A DNA stretch of 64,000 bases. It comes from Spizellomyces punctatus DAOM BR117. Its lineage: Eukaryota; Chytridiomycota; Chytridiomycetes; Spizellomycetales; Spizellomycetaceae. The first letter of the stretch is position 1; every line of letters begins with the position of its first letter. Location: positions 553,870-617,869 of the forward strand of contig NW_015971540.1 of the NCBI RefSeq assembly GCF_000182565.1. The letters run 5' to 3'. This document shows, in pieces, positions 35,642 to 46,467 of this stretch. The position numbers and the translations under genes are program-made. A model generated the notes under the pieces. It was given only the letters and a program-made list of their open reading frames with translations. It was not told where the DNA came from and searched no databases.

Positions 35642-35647
35642 CACGTG
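35642..35647. promoter_or_regulatory. CACGTG box upstream of SDHAF3-like gene
   Basis: CACGTG followed by AGTCAT, 70 bp upstream of the start codon of the SDH assembly factor. Confidence 0.4.
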
Positions 35648-35716
35648 AGTCATCGCTCCGGTTATGACAAAGATCTGTCTTCCAGCCAACTATTCCACTG
35701 TTGGCAACTCACAACA

Positions 35717-36123
35717 ATGTCCAGCACACTACAACCATCCCTCCAACTCTACCGATCTATCCGAAGACTGCACAAAAAGCTTCCTCCAGGTAACCATACA
35801 GATTAAGGTACAGCCTTCAAACCAAAGCTGATGCTGACATCCCTCCAGCCTTGAGAGCAATTGGAAACGGTTACGTAAAGGATGAATTCCGACGACACTC
35901 CAATGCCGACCCCGCTTTCGTGCCTGGATTCATGCAAGAATGGACACGGTATAGAGATATGCTCCAGCATCAAGTTTCTGCGTCTCCCTTTGAACCCAAT
36001 ACGCCTCGAGGATTGGGACGCAAGTTGGAGGAACACGAGTTGAATGCTTTGAATGATCAGCAATTGGGGCAGTTGCATGCGCTGCGGGAGGCCACCAGAG
36101 GGGAGTTGACGGATTCTCGGTGA
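35717..36123 (+). CDS. SDHAF3: Succinate dehydrogenase assembly factor 3 (ACN9/Sdh7 family, LYR protein)
   Basis: Two exons, 35717-35789 and 35849-36123, in phase, 115 residues. The LYR motif is SLQLYRSIRRLHKKLP near the N-terminus. The family core follows: GNGYVKDEFRRHSNADP and FMQEWTRYRDML, with LNALNDQQLGQLHALREAT at the C-terminus. Sdh7/SDHAF3 is a mitochondrial matrix protein that helps mature the iron-sulfur subunit Sdh2 of complex II. Length matches the family. Confidence 0.9.
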
Positions 36124-36339
36124 CGGGCTGCGCCATATGCGAGGAGAGTGTTTCTGTCGGGATAGGTCATCTTTGCCCGTGACGTTTGGGGAACCATACT
36201 TTTCTTCTTTTCTGTGCATTGACAGAATTCAGGGCTATTTAATATATATTTATTGCGAACATACGGTTATTATTTACATAAATTGACTCTTGAGACTGTG
36301 GAGGTTTGTGACTGGACCGGCCGTATGCTGCTACTTTCA

Positions 36340-37416
36340 TTAGTCACTTGCAGACATGTGGATGGAGCAAGCAGGGGACGGGAATTGTTCCGGCTTGGCG
36401 TCTGTATCGGGCTTTATGGCAGACAGGCACACACCTCGTTTTTTCCCTGGTGTGACCTTCACAATGACCACATCATCAACATCTCCAGTTTCTTTGATCG
36501 CCAACCATTTCCTCGGCCGAGCTGCCGCCTTCCCGCGGGACACTCTGACAAATATCCCATTCTCATCCTTTCCCTGCTTCGCCTCCTCTGATGGAAGTTG
36601 CATGTCCTTTTTGCCTGGTGATAGTCGAACTTTTTCAAGCCTCGACGCCTCGCTCTCCAATGTCTTATGAGGGGTAGTCAAAAGATCAAGATCAGCGTTC
36701 AGATCCAGATCCGCCAGGACACTTGCCACCCTTGATCTCACAGGCGTCGCTAAAGCGTTGATGGCAAGGGAGGGTGTGCCACGTCTTGGCACTCTCGATG
36801 CTGTCTTGTGCCCTTTGAGTAGTCTTCCCGTAGGTTTCAAGGTACGAAAAGGTGTGCACGGTGCGGTGCTCGGGTGTTGGGGAAGAAGATTATCAAACGC
36901 CTCGTCGTCATACAGGAGCTTCTGCGCGGCTTTATCATCTGCAGGGAGCGTGTAAATCCGCGCAACTATGGGTCCACATTTTGTCTTTTTGACCGAGGTC
37001 ATTGCACAGTCGTCTAATATGGTCTTCCTTTTGCGCGACATATGCCTTGCAGCAACCTGGACCCGCGCCGGAGTCTCGAACGCACGGTCGGTGTCCAAGC
37101 CTGTATCGTCTGAACGCAGCTCTGCGTCCTCACTTTGATAGAATACTTTCCCAAAAACGTGGACCCCATGGTTTCGTACCCAACCTTTATCCACCACAAT
37201 TTCCTCTTTTTCCAAGTCAATTTCGTCGGCATCGTGGAACTCCTGTCCGTACTTCTCGTATATGCTTTCCCAAGCCATCTTCAAACGCAGCTGAGATTGC
37301 AAGCGCTGATGAGCCACATCGCCATATTGGACTGGGGTCGAAGGACATATTGACTGAATAGAAGCCAGAGAAAAGAAACCTGAGAAAGTCGGTGTCGGTT
37401 CGCTTGCCATCTCCAA
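36340..37416 (-). CDS. Scm3/HJURP-like centromeric histone chaperone
   Basis: A 358-codon intronless ORF. Residues 38-80 carry the Scm3-family signature: RLKMAWESIYEKYGQEFHDA, then DEIDLEKEEIVVDKGWVRNHG. Fungal Scm3 proteins use this region to bind the CENP-A/Cse4-H4 dimer and deliver it to centromeres. The rest is disordered and basic, with repeated TP-type sites (FETPARVQ, LATPVRSR, LLTTPHKT) that could be CDK targets. A CACGTG box lies about 50 bp upstream. Identification rests on the short conserved segment only. Confidence 0.65.
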   Translation of the reverse strand: MEMASEPTPTFSGFFSLASIQSICPSTPVQYGDVAHQRLQSQLRLKMAWESIYEKYGQEFHDADEIDLEKEEIVVDKGWVRNHGVHVFGKVFYQSEDAELRSDDTGLDTDRAFETPARVQVAARHMSRKRKTILDDCAMTSVKKTKCGPIVARIYTLPADDKAAQKLLYDDEAFDNLLPQHPSTAPCTPFRTLKPTGRLLKGHKTASRVPRRGTPSLAINALATPVRSRVASVLADLDLNADLDLLTTPHKTLESEASRLEKVRLSPGKKDMQLPSEEAKQGKDENGIFVRVSRGKAAARPRKWLAIKETGDVDDVVIVKVTPGKKRGVCLSAIKPDTDAKPEQFPSPACSIHMSASD

Positions 37417-37463
37417 CTGGCCAATTCCAAATTGCTGACGCGGAAGGCAATTTGAGATGCAGT

Positions 37464-37469
37464 CACGTG
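37464..37469. promoter_or_regulatory. CACGTG box upstream of Scm3-like gene
   Basis: TCACGTGT, 48 bp 5' of the ATG at 37416. Confidence 0.4.
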
Positions 37470-37901
37470 TCTACATGCGTTTGTACGACATGCGCTTCAG
37501 CAGTCTACAACTAGTATCGAATATATGATGGGACAGATAACGGGTAGACAGCAGAAACACAGCAGCGCATGCGTTAAACCAGGTTTGATGTCATGGCCAC
37601 ACCGCCGTAGCAATTGCTATGAAATAGTGCATTGAATGAATGCAACCACAACGAACCCACAATGGAAGTAATTACAACTAAATTAAATTCAAACGGCTGT
37701 GTTAACCGCTGTGTGGTGTCCCATCACATACTCGATAGGAGTTGTATGACAACCCTGAGCTTCAAACCTTGATACATGCAACGATGCGCTGCAGAATTCC
37801 AAAAGAATAATAGGGTAGTTCGTTTGCAAGGAGGAGGGTGTGATGTCGTGTATATTTAACAGTTGCCAGGGGAAAATGAATAAGCACGCTCAGGTTCTAC
37901 T
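37470..37901. other. Intergenic
   Basis: Between the Scm3-like promoter and the 3' end of the aminotransferase gene. No supported feature. Confidence 0.5.
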
Positions 37902-40556
37902 CTAACGGTAACGGTCCATGAACTCCTGATGAAATTCCGAAATTCTTTGAATGAAATTTTCCATTTGATTTTCCGGAGGGAGGAAGGTGGATCGAAAGTG
38001 CCATGTACCCTCTTTTTGATGAAAACCAGATCCCGGTACGACGCACTAAGATGAATCAGTCATGAGCATGTGGCCCTCCTCTCATGGCACGGGTACCCGT
38101 AGTACATACCACTCCAGTTGCATTAAGTAACTCCATGCAGTACATTACGTCTGGCTCTTGGCCTGCTGTCCTTGCGGCTTCAATTGCCTTTGTCGGTAAT
38201 AGGATTTGTGGAAAAAGATACATCGCGCCCTGGAGTTTGAAGAGTGTTATGGGATGGATGAATTAATCTTGCCAGAATACTCCACATACCTGTGCGGGCT
38301 GGCAACTCACTCCTTCCAGTCGATTGAATGCATCAGCGAGACGGGATGCCCTACTTCTCAATGACTCTGCCCAAAATATTAGACATTGATCTTGATCATC
38401 GGTGCGTTAGCCTCCCCAGGACGCTTACCGTAAATGGAATCTGTTTCTTGTTTATACAAGTCGTAGGATGCATCGCCCTGGCGGGGAGGATTGACCATCA
38501 AATCCACCTGAGACGGCACCGACGTTAGACGCCACAGTCATGCCGCGGAACCGGCCACATTCCTCACCATAAGCTGTCCTTGCGTAGGGGGGCACAGTGA
38601 AATGCTGGCAATCTTATAGAAGAGCTCTTTCACCTGAGGGTCAATCGAGGTGCATTCGAAGTAACCCCCTCGCCGACCGCATTCTCCTACCACGCCTTTT
38701 GACACGCTGTGGAAGGATATCAACTCCACGCTTCCGTACGCAGGACCCATGCTACAGCAGTATTCGATAGTTATTGACGGACCGTCACCACTCGCTCCAA
38801 CACGCCCACAATTCGCCACGTTTTTCCTTACCTTTTCAGTACTTTCTTAAAGGAGTGAAACGGAAAGTCCTGAGGGAGATAAATATTTTTCTGGTACACT
38901 TCGTCGGCAAGAAGTACAAGCTTTTCTCGATGACAGAAGTCAATAACCTACGAAAATTTTGTTTAGCATCTCCCAGCAAACGTCAATCCTGATAAGGAAC
39001 TTACATCCCGCATGTTATCCACCGTCAGACATCCACCAGTTGGGTTTCCGGGATTAATCACACAAAGAGCCCGGACGTCAAGTCCTTCTTCTCGGGCAGC
39101 AGCAATCGATCTCCCAAGCTCTTCCACCTGATGCAGCATGAGGACCGATAAGTGGCGGACTTCCAGAGAATCGCACTGACATGTCCTTACCGACAAACCC
39201 CACGTATTTTCTTCATTCAGGTAATATGGTACCGCATTACCCTTAAAAAGGGCAATCGATGCAGTGTATAATGGATATTGGGGTACTGGTATCATGATCT
39301 TTCGAAGATGATAATCTTTAAAGCAACCCAGGATACAGACATTTCAACAAGAGAACATACCCCAACTTGATTGTTCGCAATAAGGGTTTGCAAAACAGTT
39401 TGCACCCCAGGACTTGCCCTTTAAAGACAGTTATAAAATATTAACAGATTTTCGGATGGATGAGTGAGCAGGTGTGTGACAGGTACCCTGCAGTTAAAAA
39501 TATATCGTTGGGGTCCGACGGGTACCCATCACGCTCTGGTCATGAAACTTAGGTTAAGCAGGTATTTCGACCTGAAGTGAGGCGGCCACATAGCTGTCAA
39601 CCTTCGATAAATTTTGCAACATTCTCTCTAACAAGAGGAATTCCTACGCAATATGCGTCAATATTACAAGCAGGTCAAGGAAGGAAGACTGCACCGTATT
39701 ACCTTGAGAGTGACTGTAAGCACCAACACTTCCGCCCATGGCTTGCAGGAGAGATTTGGCGCGTTCAATTGCATCCGTGGCAAACAATTGACGGGTAAGA
39801 GATATGTTCTTGTCATCCAGTAACTCAGGGTACTCCACCAGAGAAGTAACCTACGTCACTGTCACTAAAGACGCTCTCCCGAATGTCAACGTTCATGAAC
39901 CACACCTGCCGAAAAAAAGTGATTGGTCGCTGCTCCAATTGTTGTGGATTACCAATGTTGCAGGATATGATACGCTCAAACGGTAAAGATCTTGGTTGTG
40001 CGGTCGCAAGTTGCTTATAGGAATGACAGCAATGTTTTAGCAAACGTGACTTGAGAGAAGCAACCCGCTTCTCACTACCAACCTGACGTAGTACTTCGGC
40101 GCGAATGGCCAGTTCGCCACGGACTGCATATTCACAATCGACAACCGCTTGATTGACTGTCGAGAGGTTCAAGACCTTTGCTCCTGTTGGGCCAAACCAA
40201 TATATGCTCGGTTAGAATATAAATTGCTGGGGACCAGTTGGACGTAAGTAGTGGAGGTTCCATTACGAACCAGCGATGCCACACCGTATCTATCGTTGCC
40301 GGAATTTCAGCCTACCTTTGTCCGCCCCAATCTTTGTAGAGGCCTGTCTGCTCTGAGTTCTAGGAACCGGATGCTGCAACATTTTGGCTTTCTTTCGAAG
40401 ATGCAGGCTTAAAGAGACAGTCGACAGGAGCGAACGTGGCATGAAAACACACCCTGGACAGAGGTGCTGCTGCGGATAACGGGAAACAAATGAGGAAGCC
40501 GATACAGATGGTGGACGGCAGAAAGTGTACAATTGCTGCTTTGGCAGTTGTTGCAT
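37902..40556 (-). CDS. Alanine aminotransferase, mitochondrial-type
   Basis: Fifteen short exons, all phase-consistent, give 565 residues: 40556-40316, 40183-40083, 40013-39906, 39850-39703, 39643-39602, 39535-39487, 39418-39361, 39298-39191, 39127-39005, 38947-38832, 38751-38568, 38507-38429, 38366-38290, 38229-38110 and 38045-37902. The N-terminal 80 residues look like a mitochondrial presequence. Family hallmarks are [72 protein letters not shown] and [19 protein letters not shown], where SVSK holds the PLP-binding Lys. The last block ends [19 protein letters not shown]. It interconverts alanine plus 2-oxoglutarate with pyruvate plus glutamate. Retrotransposon-derived DNA starts about 170 bp upstream of the start. 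Confidence 0.95.
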
Positions 40557-40729
40557 TGTATGGTTAAGAGACGGTTGTGGAGAAGTTTAGGTGATCTTGC
40601 AAATTGGTGTATTGTTGGCTATCGCTAGCGAATTGTGGCTTAGTAGAATTTGACGATCACGGAGTGGAAGGAAGGGAGACATATCAAGAAGTTAGACTGT
40701 TATGATATAATTGTGTATGTTGACAACCG

Positions 40730-42524
40730 AGGCTAAAATGCACCTGCACACACAAACATCATGACACAGTTCCCATGGGTTACTTTACATGGGACATTTA
40801 AATGGACATTTGATTCATATTATTCCATAGATCTGGAATTAATTTCAACCATGTTGGGTTAAGTGCACCTGTTAGGATTGGGTCACCCTTTGGGTGGATT
40901 ACTCTATTAAGAGTTATTTGTTCTACTGTTCCTGTATCAGAGAGATGTTCCTCCATCAGCTTATATTGAGCAAATAGTAAGCATAGTATTATAGAATAAA
41001 AAATATAGGTTATTGAATACAGTATATACCTCTAAGAAGCCATTAAAGAGGCTTGTAGCTATTATCCAGGGGCATTCAGACTCCTCTGATCTGCCTGATA
41101 AGTTACAAAGTTATTAAGTTATTCAGGTTACTATCCTGTTATATTTTGAATAAAATTGCAGCAACAGCCATCATATTGCTTAACACTTCACACAGCTAAG
41201 TAGGCTCACTCAGATATCTTTAGTTACATCAAGCCCCACTGCAAAGGCACCAGACCCCTGTAAAGAGGTACTATATAATAGAGGCAGGGACTTTGAGAAC
41301 CTAGAGGTACAACTTAGCTTAGCTGATAATGGGCTTAGTGTAGTGACATGAGATGCCTAGGGATGTCATGGACTAGTCAGATGGGGGCACATGGATGTTT
41401 ATTTTGGTTTTTGAGATGGGAAATGTGGCTACCACAACCAAGAAAAGGGGTGCAGTGCCCACAATTATTGCAACTTAGACCTTTTTTAGCATATTTCATA
41501 CAACCCATGCAGGAACTTGGCTGTCACCTAATTGGAAAGTATCAGTATTGCCACCAACAAATCAGTTGCAGTGATGCTGTAGTTTTAACATAGGAATTTA
41601 TCCAAGAATTATATATATAAGAGTATATTCAACAGAGCAAAGTTGTGAGGTAGAAGCCATAGCAACACTAAATCCCCATAACCAGCTTCCCAACCCTAAT
41701 CTTAGGTTCACAGGAACCCAACAGAGCACTTCAATGGCCTGATCACCTGCATCAAAGCCTCTAAATCCTGCTCAGCTCACAATTAACTGAACCCCTTGCC
41801 TCTTGCCCCTCAACTCACTACCAAAAGCCAAAAAAAAAGGATTTGGAGACCATGGTTCCTAGTATGGCCACCCACATCACCTGCTAGGAGATCCAAGTCA
41901 TCATCACCATAGTCATCCACTTAAAATCTGTTACATTAGTGCAGTTATAATAAGCTATACAATACCTTGAGTATAGTCCTTGTTATTAGAGGTTGTAGGG
42001 ACCAGCATCTATGGTAGTCCTCCAGACTCATGTGCATCCATCCATTGCTGTAATTTGTAGCCTTGTATTAATTCCTCTATAATTGTATAATAACCTGTAT
42101 ATATTATATACTATATTTAATATTTTATTTTGCTATATAGCAAAGCCAGTATATGAACTGTATCCTTGTATATGTTACAGTATCAGAATTTACATAAATG
42201 ACATATGTGCCCTGCAAATCCTGGTTCACTCCCAACTAATATTTTCTACTAGTTTCCCCCACAACTTCTGTGGTTAAAAATATGACCAGCTTCCCCCACC
42301 TCTGGCACCCTCCTTTAGTAACCCTGCCTGGGACCTATTCTTAATCTGTTAAATCAGGTGCCTAAGAGAGGCTTCTCTTGATTGCATGAAGCTTCAACTG
42401 ATACTTTAAGTTCCCTCCATTACTATACCATCCAGTGCTTTGGAGCTGACTTCTGATTAATATTGAACAAGTCTCAAAGCAGAAGTCCCTTGGCATAATC
42501 ATCAATGCTGGTTGGAAGACTTCA
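40730..42524. other. CpG-free AT-rich relic DNA
   Basis: No supported gene. From the CpG at 40727 onward I see no CpG dinucleotide for 5.2 kb. The sequence is AT-rich with many short ORFs and stops. It is probably old transposon-derived sequence, but I recognise no domain in this part. Confidence 0.6.
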
Positions 42525-42967
42525 TGTAACAGATTCTTCTGTTAGTTACTTTGTCTTTAGTTAGTCAGTCAGTAGTATCAGTAGTGTAGTAGTTTGGACT
42601 TAGAGATTTTCAGTGCAAGTCCATTAGTCTTAAAATGGCAGGCACATGTCTCTGAAACAAATGTTAGTAAGGAGGCAGGTCTAAAGGTTGATTTACCTAA
42701 ATTAGGCAAGTCATACTCCTGAAAGGAAAATGTGAGTCAGAGACACATGTCTGAAACAAATTCCCCTTACTGAGCTGCAGAAAATAATTTTTGCTGCAAA
42801 GATAAGGATGATACATTGTGACTCAGCAGTTTAGAAGTCTTTTCATTGGTTAGAGATAAAACTGAAGCCTTGGCATTTTTGTCTATAAAAAGGGAGTGTT
42901 CCCACACCCCCCCTCTAATAGAATAACCAAGTTTTCCCCAAGTCTTCCTAGTCTTCTTGTCCCTGCT
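42525..42967 (+). repeat. Truncated LTR, plus orientation (gypsy family)
   Basis: Begins TGTAACAGATTCTTCTGTTA, nearly the same as the reverse complement of the LTR end at 43453. It shares TGTCTATAAAAAG (TATA box), AACCAAGT.TT and GTCTTCTTGTCCCTGC with its neighbour, then stops where the opposite LTR begins. Confidence 0.7.
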
Positions 42968-43025
42968 TGTAACAGGCTAGCAGGGACAAGAAGACAACAG
43001 AAAACTAGGGAAGACTTGGTTACTA
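42925..43025. repeat. Inverted repeat at the LTR-LTR junction
   Basis: GTCTTCTTGTCCCTGC and GCAGGGACAAGAAGAC form perfect 16-bp arms around a 13-nt loop. Imperfect outer arms (AAGTCTTCCTAG / CTAGGGAAGACTT, then AACCAAG / CTTGGTT) extend the hairpin to about 100 bp. It results from two LTRs meeting tail to tail. Confidence 0.75.
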
Positions 43026-43453
43026 CTTGTTATTTTCCTTTGAGGGGCCTCAGAGAGGTCCTCTTTTTATAGACAAAGGGGCTGACAAATGCTATATCCT
43101 AACTACCCAATCAGATCTCACCCACATCATCCTAAACTATTTGTCAGCCTATTGCACCATTTGCAACCAATCAGATCTTGTACATGTCATCCTAAACTAT
43201 TTGTCAGCCTATTGCACCATTTATAGCCAATCACAAGTGAGACAAGTCATCCTAAATACACTGTGCCACTTGATTGAAAGGGGCAGATGCTAGTGTGTCA
43301 GGATACTCATCTAATTTAGCCAGAAATGGCTAAATCTGCTTATTTATCTAATTCTGGTCAAATGAATGCTGACACCATCAGCAAAGTCATGTGACCACTA
43401 GTTTGGAACCACATCTAACCAGTATAACCATAGCACTGACAGAAGAATTCTGT
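42968..43453 (-). repeat. 3' LTR of the chromovirus fragment
   Basis: On the minus strand it starts TGTGACAGAATTCTTCTGTC and ends CCTGTTACA, giving TG...CA ends and about 486 bp. A purine-rich tract (AAAGTGGGGGAG) lies directly before it, between the chromodomain ORF and the LTR, as expected of a polypurine tract. It carries a TATA box (TCTATAAAAAGAGG) and a CCAAT-containing tandem repeat. Confidence 0.75.
43107..43260. repeat. 60-bp tandem repeat carrying CCAAT, about 2.6 copies
   Basis: CCAATCA starts at 43107, 43167 and 43227, exactly 60 bp apart. Each copy is followed by CATCCTAAA and, in the first two, by CTATTTGTCAGCCTATTGCACC. It lies in the U3 side of the LTR upstream (minus strand) of its TATA box. 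Confidence 0.85.
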
Positions 43454-43473
43454 CACACTCCCCCACTTTAAGA

Positions 43474-45957
43474 TTAAGCTCCCTTCTGGGCTAGGAACTC
43501 CTTCAAGATTTCTCTGCCATGGGGTAGGAGGTTTTCTTCTGGTTCCCAGGTGTTCTGAGAGGAGGGATAGCCTTTCCACTTGATGAGGTAGAGATTCTTC
43601 TTCCTTCTGGTCTTGTGGTCAAGAATCTTCTCAACTTCCCAAAACTCTTATCCTTGCTGGATAATTGGCTCAGGCTCAGGGGGTACTGGTCTGGTAGGGA
43701 AGTCCTCTGTGGGGTCCAAGTAAGGCTTGAGGAGTCTCACATGGAACACTGGATGAATCTTCATGGTGCTGGGGAGCTCCAGGGTGTAATTCTGAAATTC
43801 ATCCTTGGCCTTGATTCTGTAAGGTCCAAGCCAGGGGTGAAGAAGTTTCTGGGCTGGCCTCTGGGCTTCTTCTTCTGGGGTGATACCTTCTCTAGATAGC
43901 CAAACTTTGGAGCCTAAGGGGTAGCTTGGGGCCTTGCTGAGAGACTTGTTGGCTTGCTGAACTTGTCTTTCTTGGGCCAGTATCATGTTATCCTTGGCTA
44001 CTTGAAGCAGTTGCTGAATATACTGGTGGAAGTCTGTTGCTTCAGGATCATTGCTTTCTCCTGGTGGTGTTGCTGGGGTCCTGGGATGCTGGCCATTCTC
44101 CAAGTAGAATGGGGTAAAGCCTGTGGTTTCTGAGATACTGTTGTTGTAGGCAAACTCAGCAAAGGGTACAAGATCTTCCCAATTCTTCATGTTGTACTGC
44201 AGGAAAGCTCTCAGGTAGATCTTCAAAGTCTTGATGGTTCTCTCTGCCTGTCCATTGGTCTGCTGGTGCCTTGCAGTGGCTAGGAGGGTGTTGCAGCCTA
44301 AGAGTTGCATCAAGTTGGACCAGAATGAACTGGTGAACTTGGTGTCTCTATCAGATACAATCACTTCTGGGAGGCCATGGTGCTTGAAGATGTGCTTCAA
44401 GAAGAGCAGGGCCAGGTCCTTGGCTGAGGCTCTGGTGGTGGTAGGGATGAAGTGGCCTCTCTTTGACAATCTGTCAACAATGACAAAGATGGCATTGTGA
44501 TCAGAGGAAGTCACAGGTAGGTCAGGGATCAGGTCAATGGAAATCTGGCTCCATCTGGTCTTAGGTACTGGGAGGGGCTGCAGCAAGCCTGCTGGTGGTT
44601 GCTGACTAGGTTTGCTTCTCTGGCAGGAATCACAAGACTTGACATACTTCTTAATGTCCTTGTACATCCTTGGCCAGTAGTAATGCCTTGCTAGGGCATC
44701 ATGGGTCTTGGTGATGCCAAAGTGTCCAGCATACTGAGTGTCATGGGTTTCTTGGAGTAGGCTCAACCTTAGGTCTGGGTCACTAGGAACAAAAATCCTG
44801 TCCTGGAAATAGAGTAACCCATCTTGATGGCTGAGGTATTTGAGCCTTTGTTGCTGGTCTTCTGGTCTCCTGGGGTCATCCAAAGTTTGGATGAGCTCTT
44901 GAAGTTCTGGGTCTTCTGTGGTACTGGTCTTCAATCTCTCTTGAAGGGTGCTGGTGGTGTGGGTCACAGCATTCAACTCTGCTGTCACCAAGGCCTTGCA
45001 CTTGATGCATCTTGGGGCCAGGTCTGGTCTTCTAGACAGGATGTCTGCCACTGTGTGGAGTCTTCCTGGGCCATAGCCAATCTCAAAGTCAAAAGATTGG
45101 AAATTCATGACCCATCTGGCTTGTCTTCTGGTCAAGAAGGGCTGGTTCTGTAGCCACTTGAGGGACTGGTGGTCTGAGATAACTTTGAAGGGGGTTCCTT
45201 CCAGGTAGGGCCTCCAAACTCTGAGGGCATCATGGATGGCTAACAGCTCTTGTTCTCTGGTGTCATATCTGGTCTCTGCTGGAGCCATCTTCCTGGAGTG
45301 GTAGGCAACTGGTCTCATGCCTTTCCCATCATCCTGTCCAAGCCATGCTCCAACTGCATAGCCTGAGGCATCAGGGAAGACAGTGGTAGGCAAGGCTGGG
45401 TCAAAGGGTCTGAGTACAGGGGCTTTGGTGACCATATCCTTCAGCTGCTGAAAAGCTTTCTCCTGAGGTTCAGACCAGGTCCAGGGCTTGTCATTTCTCA
45501 ACAGGTCTGTCAATGGTGCAGCTTGCTCTGCCAGGTCCTTCAGAAAGCTATGGAAGTAGTTCACCAGGCCCATGAACTGTCTGACTTCAGTGATGCTCTG
45601 AGGGGTGGGCCATTCTTGAACAGTCTGCACTTTCTTGGGGTCAAGCCTGACTCCTTCATGTGAGACTACATGGCCAAGAAACTCTACTTCTTGCTTGAAG
45701 AACTGGCACTTGCTGGGGTTGGCATACAGCTTGTTCTGCCTGAGGGCTTGCAGAACCTGCTTGAGGTGGTCCAGGTGATCTTCTGGGGTCTTGGAGTAGA
45801 TGAGGATGTCATCTAGGTAGACAATAACAAAGATGTCCAAGAAGGGTCTAAGGACATCATTCATCAAAGTCATGAAAGTGGCTGGGGCATTGGTCATTCC
45901 AAAGGACCTGACCAGGAACTCAAAGTGACCATATCTGGTTCTGAAGGCGGTCTTTAT
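43474..45957 (-). mobile_element. Ty3/gypsy chromovirus fragment: RT (partial), RNase H, integrase, chromodomain
   Basis: The frame 45957-43648 starts inside reverse transcriptase (TAFRTRYGHFEFLVRSFG) and includes the YLDD active site (VIVYLDDILIYS). RNase H follows (TTVFPDASGYAVGAWLGQ; ETRYDTREQELLAIHDAL). The integrase has an HHCC zinc-binding part (HFGITKTHDALARHYYWP; CDSCQRSK) and a D,D,E core (IDLIPDLP; VSDRDTKF; NGQAERTIKTL). After one TAA at about 43646 the same frame continues as a chromodomain: [12 protein letters not shown], then [21 protein letters not shown]. gag, protease and the first RT blocks are missing. The copy is cut at 45957 by a copia LTR. It contains no CpG at all. Confidence 0.93.
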
Positions 45958-46467
45958 TGAAACTTAGCGCTTGGAACACTGATTTCCCGTGTAGAAATCA
46001 CTTCTGGAAGACCTAGTAATGCCTGTGGCCGCTAGTAAGACTTCTGGGTGCAGTAACTTGTGGGATAACACGGTTGTTTTATTCCAGAGACGTTCAAAAG
46101 TCCCCTTTATATAACCCAGTACATTCTCCAGCCTCCCTCCGCCTTTGTTTACTGTTTACATGCTTCAGCCCACTTGTTTACATGCTCAGCAGTGCTCAGC
46201 AGTGCTCAGCAGCTTCAGCCATGCCTTGGCAAACATTACCTGAAGATCTAGATCATCACAAACCTTCCAGACCTTCTAAGACTGCTTACATGATGATTTA
46301 CCCCTTTAAATCATTCACACACGCGTCTGTGATCATTCTGATCACTCTAAGTCCAATTCCCCACGTTGTAACTTAGCCAAATCAGATGTGAACTGTCTAA
46401 TGACATCCCAGCATGATCTCACATGATTTATAGATCATACAGCGTGGTTTAAGCCTGAATCTCAACA
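45958..46467. repeat. Copia LTR 1
   Basis: Starts TGAAACTTAGCGCTTGG and ends CTGAATCTCAACA. It contains three AGTGCTCAGC-type decamers near 46195 and a roughly 100-codon plus-strand ORF (46074-46376) also found in the other LTR copies. Confidence 0.93.

Noticed and set aside
44231-45153. Plus-strand ORFs within the chromovirus
   Set aside because: Antisense shadows of the pol frame.
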